Source: JALYGY01 sp963800975 | GTDB taxonomy: Bacteria > Actinomycetota > Rubrobacteria > Rubrobacterales > Rubrobacteraceae | Assembly: GCA_963800975.1 (NCBI GenBank) | Contig: CAWDDB010000007.1 | Span: forward strand, 1-21,401 | Direction of reading: 5' to 3' | DNA: 21,401 bases | In this document: in pieces, positions 1 to 7,382 of the stretch | Numbering within the stretch: position 1 is the stretch's first letter | Layout of the letters: each line of letters starts with the position of its first letter | The notes under the pieces: generated by a model | Told to the model about the DNA's origin: nothing | The model's database searches: none | What the model saw: only the letters and a program-made list of their open reading frames with translations | Program-made: the position numbers and the translations under genes

Positions 1-36
1 GAGTGCGTGGAAGAGGGGTTCTCCGAACTTCGCGTT
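1..36 (+). repeat. direct repeat, copy 1 (36 bp)
   Basis: This stretch matches 1424-1459 at 31 of 36 positions in direct orientation. Both copies begin GAGTGCGTGGAAGA and flank the sensor-like gene. Read in frame from base 1, the copy gives ECVEEGF..ELR and stays open to a TAG at about 112-114. The second copy gives ECVEDGF..EVR. It may therefore be the tail of a truncated coding sequence at the window edge, or a small dispersed repeat. Confidence 0.55.
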
Positions 37-220
37 GACGGCCTGCTAAGAAGTTCGTTATATCCTCGGCCTCGTAACGTCTGTCGTAACGCTTGCGGAA
101 CGGTAGTGCTTTAGGGTGGGGTTATGACAGAAAGAATATATGAACAGCGTCGAGGAATCGGTGGGATAGACCCCCGGAGCCGCCGCCTGGCTCGCGTGGT
201 CCCTATGCGCGCTCTCCCTG

Positions 221-1405
221 GTGCTTATAGCGCTAAGTCTCCTTCTCTTCGCCCTGAACCTTTCTTACCCAGGGACTTACATCTACGATCCCTGGCTCGA
301 CAATACGCTGACCGCGATAAGCTTTGCGCCGGTCAGTGCGTTGATCGCCTCTCGTCGTCCCGCTAACCCCGTGGGCTGGCTATTGTGTCTCTACGGCCTC
401 GTCACCTGCATCAGCCACCTCTGTGGCCAGTACGCTATCTACGCCCTGCTGGCACAACCCGGCTCGCTCCCGGGCGGTGGAACAAGTACGGCCTGGATCG
501 CTTCCTGGCTTCTGCCAATCATGAATGGCCTTACGGTGTTCTATATCCTGCTGTTCCCAAACGGAAGGCTACCGAGCAGGCGCTGGGGATGGCTGGGTTG
601 GCTGACGGTGGCTTTTATGGTAGTGGGAGTGATCTCCTCTGCGTTCGCTTCCGGAGCGCTGATGGGTGTTCTCGGCCCGATCCGAAATCCGCTGGGGATC
701 GAGGGCTTCACTCAGGTCTACAAAGTGCTCTTGTTCGCCATATCTCCGATTCTCACCGTCGCAGCGGTCTTGTCCGTGTTTGTGCGACTGCGTCGAGCCA
801 CAGGAGTAGAGCGCCAGCAAGTCAAGTGGTTTGTTTACGCTGCTGCGGCGAACGTTAGTACCGGCACCCTTGCGTACGTCATCCCCAGAGTAATAGAAAC
901 GCCGGTCTGGTTCGAGCGGGTGGGGTTTGCACTCTACGTAGCCACGATACCAGCCATTCCCGTCGCCATAGGGATAGCGATCCTGCGCTACGGGCTGTAC
1001 GACATAGACCTCCTCATAAACCGCACCCTCGTCTACGGCTCGCTCACGCTGATGCTTGCGCTGGTGTACTTCGGGGGCGTGACGGCTACCCAGGCACTCT
1101 TCCGCGCCCTCACCGGCCAGGAGCAGCAACCTCAACTCGCCATCGTCGTCTCCACCCTCGCGATCGCAACGTTGTTCAATCCCCTGCGAAGGCGCATCCA
1201 GTCCTTCATCGATCGCCGCTTCTACAGGAGGAAGTACGACGCACACAAGACCCTGGAAGCCTTCTCTTTCAAGCTCAGAGACGTGAGGGACCTGGACGCC
1301 TTGAGCGACGACCTGGTGGGGGTGGTGAGGGAGACGATGCAGCCGGCGCACGTCTCTTTACGGTTGCGCCCCGAGAAGGCGTCGAAAGGCGCACAGACGG
1401 ACTAG
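221..1405 (+). CDS. polytopic membrane sensor-like protein, N-terminus disrupted
   Basis: This is a membrane protein of at least 394 residues with about eight hydrophobic segments. Its conserved block YDIDLLINRTLVYGS is followed by a cytoplasmic stretch with NPLRRRIQSFIDRRFYRRKYDA and a short C-terminal domain. The block is familiar from actinobacterial sensor and histidine-kinase input modules, but no kinase domain follows, so it is probably a stand-alone sensor or scaffold. The frame is clearly coding upstream of 221: bases 170-220 read as the hydrophobic first half of the first membrane helix. The natural start is probably ATG 140, but an in-frame TAG at 167-169 separates it from the rest. 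GTG 221 is the first usable codon after that stop, has no ribosome binding site, and would cut into helix 1. The gene may be a recent pseudogene or carry a sequence error. Its ligand is unknown. Confidence 0.72.
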   Translation: MLIALSLLLFALNLSYPGTYIYDPWLDNTLTAISFAPVSALIASRRPANPVGWLLCLYGLVTCISHLCGQYAIYALLAQPGSLPGGGTSTAWIASWLLPIMNGLTVFYILLFPNGRLPSRRWGWLGWLTVAFMVVGVISSAFASGALMGVLGPIRNPLGIEGFTQVYKVLLFAISPILTVAAVLSVFVRLRRATGVERQQVKWFVYAAAANVSTGTLAYVIPRVIETPVWFERVGFALYVATIPAIPVAIGIAILRYGLYDIDLLINRTLVYGSLTLMLALVYFGGVTATQALFRALTGQEQQPQLAIVVSTLAIATLFNPLRRRIQSFIDRRFYRRKYDAHKTLEAFSFKLRDVRDLDALSDDLVGVVRETMQPAHVSLRLRPEKASKGAQTD

Positions 1406-1423
1406 CCGACGCCCTATTCACCG

Positions 1424-1459
1424 GAGTGCGTGGAAGACGGGTTCTTCGAAGTTCGCATC
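1424..1459 (+). repeat. direct repeat, copy 2 (36 bp)
   Basis: Second copy of the repeat at 1-36, with 31 of 36 identical bases. It lies 18 bp beyond the stop of the sensor-like gene and, by coincidence or descent, in the same reading frame. That frame continues to a TAG at about 1472. Bases 1460-1657 carry no other gene that I can support; a TACAAT at 1536-1541 could be a -10 element for the small operon that follows. Confidence 0.55.
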
Positions 1460-1657
1460 CAGGATCTTGCATAGCCCCGTCCCGATAGGCCTTCCCAGAG
1501 CCCGCCTAAGCGCCTCCGCGCCCCGGTTCGGGGTCTACAATGTTGTGGTGCCGGATGGATATCCAGGGGGCTGCATAGGATCGGGGCGTACATGGATTAC
1601 CCACGGTTGGTAATCTTCCAGACTCTAGGACTTGCCGCCGAAATACGAGGAGGCAGC

Positions 1658-1849
1658 ATGACGAACCCGCCGCACGACGAACGCGAGAGAGATCGTCGCG
1701 AGAGAGATCGTCGCCAGCGCGAGGGCGACGTTCGCCGCCAGGAGCAGAGCGATGAACGAGAAAGGGACCTGGAGGAGGCCTGGCGCCGCAACCATCCCAT
1801 CGAGCCGGACGACGACCGGGACCGGGCCAAAAAGCGGCGCCGGACCTGA
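1658..1849 (+). CDS. small highly charged protein (63 aa)
   Basis: No family recognised. The protein is almost entirely charged: alternating Arg, Glu, Asp and Gln make up most of residues 7-63, with a basic KKRRR tail, so it is probably disordered or a single long charged helix. The chosen ATG at 1658 sits behind a strong GAGGAGG site (1648-1654). An in-frame ATG at 1592 lacks a ribosome binding site and would add a non-charged leader unlike the rest. A 15-bp sequence (GAGAGAGATCGTCGC) is directly repeated in tandem near 1686-1715, giving the repeated RERDRR motif. The next gene starts 6 bp after the stop, so the two are probably cotranscribed and translationally coupled. Confidence 0.6.
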   Translation: MTNPPHDERERDRRERDRRQREGDVRRQEQSDERERDLEEAWRRNHPIEPDDDRDRAKKRRRT

Positions 1850-1855
1850 GGCGGC

Positions 1856-2140
1856 GTGAGCGAGGGCGAGGTCTCCCGACGGCTGAGGCTCGCCGGTTAC
1901 TCCTTCGAGCCCAGCCGGGCTGGGAAGCATTTCTGGTGGGACCCGCGAGCGGGCGAGCTGCTGCCCGAGGACCGGGCCTTCAGGCGGGTGCGCGAGGAAG
2001 AGACGCGGTTGCTCGAGGAGTTGGGCTGGGAGCGGGTGGAGATAGAGGGTGACACGATGTGGCGCAGGCCGGACACCGGCCGCCTCTACCCTCGCGGTCC
2101 CGCGGTGGACGTGATGCGGGCGCGGGAGGGAGAGGTGTGA
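1856..2140 (+). CDS. small hypothetical protein (94 aa)
   Basis: A short soluble protein without a signal peptide or membrane segment. Its composition is ordinary for a folded domain: an N-terminal helix (VSRRLRLAGYSFEP), a W-W-D-P turn, an acidic/basic helix (REEETRLLEELGWERVEI) and a C-terminal WRRPDTGRLYPRG segment. The GYxFEPSRAGKHFWW portion vaguely recalls HicA-type dsRNA-binding toxins, but the catalytic His context is not convincing, so I do not assign it. The GTG start lies 6 bp after the previous stop, with GAGGCGG just upstream as the binding site. The stop overlaps a further GTG (GTGTGA), suggesting a third coupled reading frame. Confidence 0.6.
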   Translation: MSEGEVSRRLRLAGYSFEPSRAGKHFWWDPRAGELLPEDRAFRRVREEETRLLEELGWERVEIEGDTMWRRPDTGRLYPRGPAVDVMRAREGEV

Positions 2141-2486
2141 GCAGCCTCCGCGTGGGCCCGGTGTTCTGGCCGCCGCTCATGAAGCGGGGCAGGATGGACG
2201 AGGTGATTCCGTAGCTCCTCCCGACCGTGTGTTGCACACGAGCGCGGGATCTTCCGGGATGCGGAGCGGGGTAGACGACGGACAGCTCTGGCCGCAGCTC
2301 CGCCTCCTCCTCCGCAAGGCGCAACTGCCTGTTAGCCAGCCGTCGCTGGATCTCGCCGTACACGAAGGTGATGTAAACGGCGAGTATGCTCACGAGCACG
2401 GCGAACAGCGAAACGACGAGCGTCGCCACGGTCACCCACAGGATGACCTCTTCCGCGATCAAGTCCCGAACCAGCGCCTCCACCAC
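1980..2486 (-). CDS. truncated single-pass membrane protein, antisense to its neighbour
   Basis: The first 80 or so residues look like real protein: a short amphipathic lead (MVEALVRDLIAEE), one membrane helix of about 25 residues (WVTVATLVVSLFAVLVSILA), then a charged coiled-coil-like stretch (RRLANRQLRLAEEEAELRPEL). Beyond roughly base 2240 the frame becomes Pro/Arg-rich and runs antisense over the better-supported gene at 1856-2140, so that part is probably not native sequence. The likely picture is an N-terminal remnant whose original C-terminus has been lost. The start is GTG at 2486 without a good ribosome binding site. Function unknown. Confidence 0.35.
   Translation of the reverse strand: MVEALVRDLIAEEVILWVTVATLVVSLFAVLVSILAVYITFVYGEIQRRLANRQLRLAEEEAELRPELSVVYPAPHPGRSRARVQHTVGRSYGITSSILPRFMSGGQNTGPTRRLLTPLPPAPASRPPRDREGRGGRCPACATSCHPLSPPAPSPTPRATASLPRAPA
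2137..2214 (+). CDS. possible 25-aa coupled microprotein or gene remnant
   Basis: A GTG at 2137-2139 overlaps the TGA of the preceding gene in a GTGTGA junction, a classical translational-coupling arrangement. The frame reads MSSLRVGPVFWPPLMKRG and continues through RMDEVIP to a TAG at 2212-2214. The coupling and the orderly composition are the only support. It could be the start of a longer gene that has been truncated, since the sequence beyond has a different character. Confidence 0.25.
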   Translation: MSSLRVGPVFWPPLMKRGRMDEVIP

Positions 2487-2640
2487 GGCACGCGCTCAGA
2501 GGCGTGCTGAGCTGCTCCACCATCGGGCCGGGGTAGCGGGCTCGGGGTGCGGCCCTTGCCAGACGGAGAAAAAGCGCCTAAAGTCTTCGCCTTGGAGGGG
2601 GGCTCCGACGGGATCCCCTATGGAAGCAGACGGATAGCCG

Positions 2641-2716
2641 AGAAGGGCAAACCCGCCGCGAGGCGGGGACGCAAAGCCTACGGGCCTCCTTGAGGAGGTG
2701 GCTGGGTTGCCGCCGA
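2641..2716 (+). promoter_or_regulatory. cyclic-di-GMP-I (GEMM-I) riboswitch
   Basis: The aptamer shows the hallmark elements of GEMM-I in order. GGGCAAACC (2645-2653) has P1 strand GGCAA pairing with TTGCC at 2707-2711. A helix CCCGCC/GGCGGG (2652-2657 and 2662-2667) is closed by a GCGA GNRA tetraloop. The conserved GGGACGCAAAGCC follows (2666-2678). A third helix CCTCC/GGAGG (2685-2689 and 2694-2698) carries the receptor side, then GCTGGGTTGCCG. The base corresponding to Vc2 G20 appears to be G2646, favouring c-di-GMP over the cGAMP-binding variants. The aptamer ends within 10 nt of the purine-rich ribosome binding site (2721-2729) of the gene at 2732, and no terminator lies between. Control is therefore probably at translation initiation. 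CCTCCT in the third helix could pair with that site in an alternative fold, which is an inference. Confidence 0.93.
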
Positions 2717-2731
2717 CAAAAGAGGGGGGAA

Positions 2732-3883
2732 ATGAACCATCTGGTCCACCTGCCCAAGACGATCTTCGCCGCCGTCTCGGCGGTCGCCTTCAGCCTCGCC
2801 GTGATCACCGTGGTGGTGCTCCTGGGGCACGCCCCGTCGTCGGCGGCGTCATTCTCGTGCTCCGGCGTCAACATATACCCTGGCAATGACCTCGACGCGA
2901 TCGTAAACAGCGACCCTTCCACAAGGGCCACGACCTTCTGCCTGCACGCCTCCTCCTCGGGCACCACCTACTGGGTCAACAACAGCGTGCTGCTCAGGGC
3001 GGGCGACAAGCTCATGGGCCAGCCGGGGCAGGTCATCACGCGCGGCCCCGCAAGCTACGGCGTCCCCCCGGTCAAGATACGCAGCGGGGTCTCGCTCCGC
3101 GCGCTCATCAACGCGAACGGCCCGAACGTCCAGCTCAGTTGGCTAGACGTGTCGGGCGGCGTAACAAAATACAGGAGCGACGGCTCGATGTACGCCGATA
3201 GTGGCCACGGCATCGAAGCCGGTATGACCGACGCCACGACGCGCATGGAGTACCTTACCGTCCACGACAACCAGTCCACGGGCATCAACTCCATGAACGG
3301 CAAGCTGTTCCACTCCAACCTCTACAACAACGGCACCAACCCCGATTCCTGGGGCTGGTCGGCCGCGGCCGTGAAGGGCGTGGACGAATACGAGGCGGCC
3401 TACAACTACGTCCACGACAACCCGGGCAACGGCCTCTGGTGCGACCACCGGTGTTCGGACGTCGGGGCCAGCATGCCCAATGGCTTCTGGGCGCACGACA
3501 ACCTCCTCGCGAACAACGGCCGCTGGGGGGTACGATACGAGTACTCCCCTATCGTCGCTGGTGGGGTGCACAGCGCTCAACCCACGGCGATCATAGAAAG
3601 GAACGAGATTCACGGCAACGGCTACAAGGGTGGCTACGGCGGCGCCTCGATGGCCGACGCCCAGAACGCCATGTTCCGCAACAATTTCTTCGGCCCAAAG
3701 ACGATCGCGGGGGTGAGCTACCGTGCAAACAGCAACGGGCGCGCCATCCAGTTCATCGAGTCGGGACGGAGCGACCGGACGGACCTTTGGAACGGTGACG
3801 CCATCGGCAATTCCTTGGGTGAAGAAGCGATAGTCGGTTGCGAGAAGCCCGACAGCGTCGTCTACTGCGCCAACAACCGCTAG
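2732..3883 (+). CDS. secreted right-handed parallel beta-helix protein under c-di-GMP riboswitch control
   Basis: A 383-residue exported protein. Residues 9-32 form a signal peptide or signal anchor (hydrophobic run ending GHAPSSAAS). The remainder is a right-handed parallel beta-helix of the pectate-lyase/Beta_helix type, with repeated short strands rich in N, G and H (for example NVQLSWLDVSGG, YNYVHDNPGNG, IIERNEIHGNG, MFRNNFFGP). Cysteines occur in three close pairs, probably disulfides, as expected outside the cell. Such folds bind or cleave polysaccharide, but I see no diagnostic lyase triad, so the activity is open. ATG 2732 is chosen because AGAGGGGGG lies immediately upstream; earlier in-frame starts fall inside the riboswitch. 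Activation or repression by c-di-GMP suggests a role in surface attachment, matrix or a lifestyle switch. A decayed carbohydrate-active gene lies next to it. Confidence 0.85.
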   Translation: MNHLVHLPKTIFAAVSAVAFSLAVITVVVLLGHAPSSAASFSCSGVNIYPGNDLDAIVNSDPSTRATTFCLHASSSGTTYWVNNSVLLRAGDKLMGQPGQVITRGPASYGVPPVKIRSGVSLRALINANGPNVQLSWLDVSGGVTKYRSDGSMYADSGHGIEAGMTDATTRMEYLTVHDNQSTGINSMNGKLFHSNLYNNGTNPDSWGWSAAAVKGVDEYEAAYNYVHDNPGNGLWCDHRCSDVGASMPNGFWAHDNLLANNGRWGVRYEYSPIVAGGVHSAQPTAIIERNEIHGNGYKGGYGGASMADAQNAMFRNNFFGPKTIAGVSYRANSNGRAIQFIESGRSDRTDLWNGDAIGNSLGEEAIVGCEKPDSVVYCANNR

Positions 3884-3951
3884 GTTGCTCAATGCCCAAG
3901 TCGGGGCGCCACCAGGCGGGGTTCGGCCCCGAAGGTAGTAGCTGTCGAACC

Positions 3952-4366
3952 TCAGCTTCCATGTCGCTTCAGGTGCATTACAGCGGGGCAGGCCTCCGCG
4001 AAGGGGGCCTCGAAGGTGGCGCTGCCGGCGTTTTCGACCCTCACCTTGCCGACATCCATCGTTTCGCGACTGCGGACGCTGTGCCACCGGGCCGAATAGG
4101 TGCCGGTTTACAGACTCGCGGCAAAAGGGTCGTCAGTTTCGAGGGGCCGTCAGAGGAGGGGTCGGGCGGGTTTACGCCGGCGACTATCCCGAGGTCGTAG
4201 AGGATCGGGTTGTGGCCCCGGAGGAAAGACTTCCAGGCCACGGCGCGTCCGCTTTCATGGGCGAGTAGTGGTCGGTGTCGCTGATGATGACCTTCGCGCC
4301 GTCGTTCGCGGGCGGGTCCGTGAGCTAGCGGCTGTTCTGCATCGGCGATTCCCGATACCCTTCGTG
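3952..4366 (-). pseudogene. decayed glycoside-hydrolase-like protein, C-terminal remnant
   Basis: Three minus-strand frames together read as the C-terminal third of a cellulase-superfamily protein with a terminal 'putative collagen-binding' beta domain. In order: RESPMQNSR (amber TAG at 4325-4327), LTDPPANDGAKVIISDTDHY, then AWKSFLRGHNPILYDLG and VNPPDP in another frame, then YSARWHSVRSRET, VENAGS, FEAPFAEA and a terminal AVMHLKRHGS with TGA at 3952-3954. The junction between the second and third segments (near 4238-4240) is explained by one missing base, TGGGCC becoming TGGCC in the coding strand. A further frame change and a TAA come before YSARW, and a TGA precedes the first segment. With this many lesions the gene is dead. 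I cannot find the N-terminal part. No other gene is visible between 3884 and 4465. Confidence 0.6.
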
Positions 4367-4465
4367 TCAGCTGGTGCGTAACGTGGGCCGCAGAATGCGC
4401 CTCGCATGGCAACCTTGTTGTTGGCGAAGGTCCTTCGGACAGTATGCCTTGCGATTCTGCCTTGT

Positions 4466-6558
4466 CTAGGACTTCACGATCTCCACGCGGTTGTCGTGAA
4501 AAACTGCGCCGCCTCCCATGTCCGAGTCGCGCTCATCCACCGTGGCGTTGACGTTGGCTCCTTGCCTCAGCATCTTGGGCCAGTAGCCCTTGCTACTCGC
4601 CACCACGCCGGACCTCACCGCATCGGAGATCTCGACCTCTGCCTCGAAAGCCCCGCGTTCGTTGTAAATGCGCGCGCTGTCGCCGGCGGTTAGGCCACGT
4701 GCGGCGGCGTCGTCGGGATGCAACGCGATCAGGAGAGGCCCTTGCCTGTCGCGCAGCGCGGGGTTGTTTGCGAAGATCGAGTTAAGGAAGTGATGGGAGG
4801 CCGGGGCGATCAGGGCGAGCGGGAAACGCTTGGGCAGCGGAGGCTGCCCGTCTGCGGCTTCGTAGGGCGGAACATACCCTGCCAACGGGTCGAGCCCGTC
4901 AGCCTCGGCGCGCTCGGAGTAGAACTCGAGCTTGCCAGAGGGAGTGGGGAAGCCTTCGGCGAAGGGCACAAAGGGCCGCGGGAGGTTCAACCTAAGCCAG
5001 CCCTCGCGCTTCAGGCGCTCGAGCGTGACGCCTTCGAGGGCCTGATGTTCCGTGTCGAGGACCTGGCGGGCCATCTCCTCGTCGGAGTCGTAGAGAGAGG
5101 GTTCCGTGAGGCCGAGGCGAGCCGCCAGGCGGCGGAAGATCTCGCTGTTCGGCAGGCACTCGCCTGGGGGGAGACGGCGGGCTCGTTCCAGCCCAGGTAC
5201 AGGTGCCCGTAGGCGCAGTGCAGGTCGGCGTGCTCGGTCTGCATGGTGGCCGGTAGCACGATGTCGGCGTAATCGGCCGTGTCGGTCTGGAAGTGGTCGA
5301 CCACAACGGTGAACAGATTCTCTCGCCGCAGGCCGCGCCGGACCTTGCTCTGGTGAGGCGCGCTCGCCACGGGGTTGCTGCCGTAGACGAAGAGGGCTTC
5401 GACGGGCGGGTCGCCTGTCTCGAGCAAAACCTCGCCCATACGGGTCATGTTCAGGGTACGCGTTCCGGGTGGGCGCAGGTCGTCGCGCCAGAGGGCGGCC
5501 CAGTTGGCGGGAAAGAAGCCGCGGGTGTCGTATGCGGCGCCGCCTCCGGGGTAGCGCCAGTCTCCGGTCACGCCGGGGATGCACGTGATGGCGCGCACCG
5601 CCGCCCCGCCACCTCCGTGACGCTGCATCCCGATACCGACTTTGATGCCCGTGGGGCGGGTCGTCGCCAGCCGCTCGCCCAGGAGGCGTATCCGCTCCTC
5701 GGGGATGCCGGTGATCGCGGCCACCCGATCCGGCGGGAACTGGCGGATGCGCTCCCGGAACGCCTCCCAGCCGAGGGTGTGGCGGGCGATGAACTCGTGG
5801 TCCTCGGCCCCGGCGGACACCACGCAGTGCATCAGGCCAAGCGCAAGGGCCGCGTCGGTTCCGGGGATGGGCGCGAGGTGCTCGTCGGCGCGCTTGGCGC
5901 TGCGGGTTCGGATCGGGTCTATGGCGACGAGGTGGGCGCCTTTCTTGCGGGCGGCGTCCATAAACTTCCAGAGGTGGTGACCGGTGGTGAGCGGGTTGGC
6001 TCCCCACAGCACGATGAGCCCAGACTCCGCGAAGGTCTCGGGGTCCATCCCCACGCGGTTGTCGCCCAGTACATAACCGGTTCCCGCCGCTCCGGCGACC
6101 ATGCAGATGCTCATCAGGTGCTGCGAGGCTCCCAGCACGTTTGCGAGCCGCCTGCCGGCTCCCGCCGTACCCTGGAGCATCCCCAGCGTCCCGCACCCGT
6201 AGTATGGCCATATCGCCTGCGGGCCGTGGCGCGCGATGACCTCTTGCCAGCGATCGGAGATCTCGTCCAGCGCCTCTTCCCAGTCGATCCGCTGGAAGCG
6301 GCCTTCGCCCTTTTGCCCGGTACGCCGCAGCGGGTAGAGCAACCGGTCGGGTGCGCGGGTGTGCTCGAGGTAGCGGTTGAGCTTGACGCACAAGGATCCT
6401 CGGGTGTGAGGGTGATCGCGATTGGCCGAGAGCTTGATTGCCCGCTTGTTTTCGACCTTCACTACCCAGCTGCAGGTGTCCGGGCAGTCCATCGGACAGA
6501 CACCGTGAACTTCGTGCCCTGCAGCGTCCCGTGGTCGATCTGTGCGTTGCTCGGTCAT
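4466..6558 (-). pseudogene. molybdopterin-dependent oxidoreductase (DMSO reductase family), one frameshift
   Basis: This codes for about 697 residues in two frames. The N-terminal frame (ATG 6558) has the [4Fe-4S] cysteines C21, C25, C29 and C57 (CPMDCPDTC ... GSLC), then the molybdopterin domains: WGANPLTTGHH, AIDPIRTRSAKRADEHL, VYGSNPVAS, and DTADYADIVLPA. The C-terminal frame continues GECLPNSEIFRRL, FPTPSGKLEFYSE and the guanine-dinucleotide-binding cap (GANVNATVDERDSDMGGGA), ending at 4466. The switch is at a run of six G (5166-5171; C6 in the coding strand), where a seventh base would give LGWNEPAVSPPGECLP and restore one protein. It belongs to the formate dehydrogenase-like/uncharacterised molybdoenzyme group. 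Substrate is unknown, and no electron-transfer subunit or cofactor gene is adjacent. No Tat signal is evident, so it is probably cytoplasmic. The lesion may be a sequencing error, a real mutation or, less likely, programmed slippage. Confidence 0.85.
5166..5171 (-). other. homopolymer frameshift site (C6 in coding strand)
   Basis: Exact position of the reading-frame break in the molybdopterin oxidoreductase. Upstream codons end in ..VSP and downstream codons resume at PGECLP only if one C is added to the six present. Confidence 0.75.
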
Positions 6559-6903
6559 CTACCCGCCCGGAACCCTAGCCTTTCATCATCTATCAAGCGT
6601 TCGAGGATTCGCTCCACACGTGTGCTGTGCTGCTCACACAACTATCGGGTACTCGTACCCAGAGTGCGGCCTGAGAATGCATGCAGCATAGGACCGGGGC
6701 TATACAGGCTTCTGAGAACGCCACCTCTACGAGGAGCCGTACCGCTCCGGGCGCCTTCCCTCGAAGACATAGAGAACTCGCTGCGCGAGGGCACCTTCCG
6801 GCCCGGGGGAGTCCCCATCGAGAGCGAGGACGAGGAGAAGGTGGCCACCTGATCCTACCCGGGCCACCGCCCGCAAGAGCGGCTGGAACCTCCCGGCCGT
6901 CCG
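6559..6903. other. intergenic region with palindromes and a possible small-gene remnant
   Basis: The region separates the start of the molybdoenzyme from the end of the PRC-barrel gene. It contains a perfect 10-bp palindrome CACACGTGTG at 6615-6624 and an inverted repeat GGGTAC-TC-GTACCC near 6649-6662; either could be an operator for the molybdoenzyme, but this is only suggestive. On the plus strand, bases 6664-6852 give a 62-codon frame from a GTG with no ribosome binding site. Its last 33 residues (SLEDIENSLREGTFRPGG ... EDEEKVAT) look like real protein, while the adjacent frame just upstream reads HLYEEPYRSGRLPS, also protein-like. A small frameshifted gene is possible. Confidence 0.3.
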
Positions 6904-7260
6904 CTACCCGGCGTATCCGTAGTGCTCGCGGATGGCGCGCCGGTACTCCTCGTCTGGCACCACTTCGGGGTCGGTGAAGGGTGGCGCGTCCTCCACCGTC
7001 ACTTGATCCACCTTCAGCATGATGAAGCCCGGGTCTTCCTTGCTCACGAGTTCCACCGGGACCAGGTGATGCTTCCTGTCCAGGCCGATGAAGCCGCTCG
7101 TGACGACGTCGAGGTAGCGTAGCTGCCTGCTATCCTCGTCGACGTAGGCGTTCCCAACCTCCCCCACGATATTCTCTCTGGAGTCGAGGACGGTCGTCTG
7201 GCGGATCTCGTGGTGGGGCGGCGCGGGATGCTCGTGTACTTTCAGCCTGACCAGGGGCAC
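6904..7260 (-). CDS. PRC-barrel domain protein
   Basis: A 118-residue soluble protein. Residues from about 25 to 90 form a PRC-barrel: TVLDSRENIVGEVGNAYVD, LRYLDVVTSGFIGLDRKHHLVPVELV and MLKVDQVTVEDAPPF carry the alternating beta strands typical of this fold in bacterial stress and storage proteins. The tail DEEYRRAIREHYGY is a charged helix. I place the start at GTG 7260 because GGGAAGGGAG lies 5 nt upstream; an in-frame ATG at 7296 would add 12 residues without a ribosome binding site. PRC-barrels of this type are common in desiccation- and radiation-tolerant actinobacteria, but the binding partner is not known. It lies downstream of the RTX gene on the same strand with a 120-bp gap. Confidence 0.75.
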   Translation of the reverse strand: MPLVRLKVHEHPAPPHHEIRQTTVLDSRENIVGEVGNAYVDEDSRQLRYLDVVTSGFIGLDRKHHLVPVELVSKEDPGFIMLKVDQVTVEDAPPFTDPEVVPDEEYRRAIREHYGYAG

Positions 7261-7382
7261 AGGATCTCCCTTCCCGGTGGGACAAGTCTTCGCCATGATA
7301 TCCGCTCGGTCGCCCCGCCTCCCCGCCCATCAGCGGCCGGGGTTTAGGTCCTCCGAGAGAGGCGCCGTTGTGGCCGATGCTC

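Noticed and set aside
1686..1715. Short tandem repeat considered as a CRISPR-like unit
   Set aside because: Only two adjacent 15-bp units without spacers, and they encode the RERDRR repetition of the charged protein.
2690..2731. Upstream in-frame start for the beta-helix gene
   Set aside because: It falls inside the riboswitch aptamer and has no ribosome binding role; ATG 2732 has the strong purine-rich site.
3143..4087. 314-codon minus-strand open frame
   Set aside because: Antisense to the beta-helix gene; no recognisable motifs. The part beyond 3952 overlaps the glycoside-hydrolase remnant in the wrong frame.
5293..6852. 519-codon plus-strand open frame
   Set aside because: It lies antisense to the molybdopterin oxidoreductase and reads as low-complexity G/R/V-rich sequence without domains. 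Only its last 33 codons, beyond the oxidoreductase start, look protein-like and are described in the intergenic entry.
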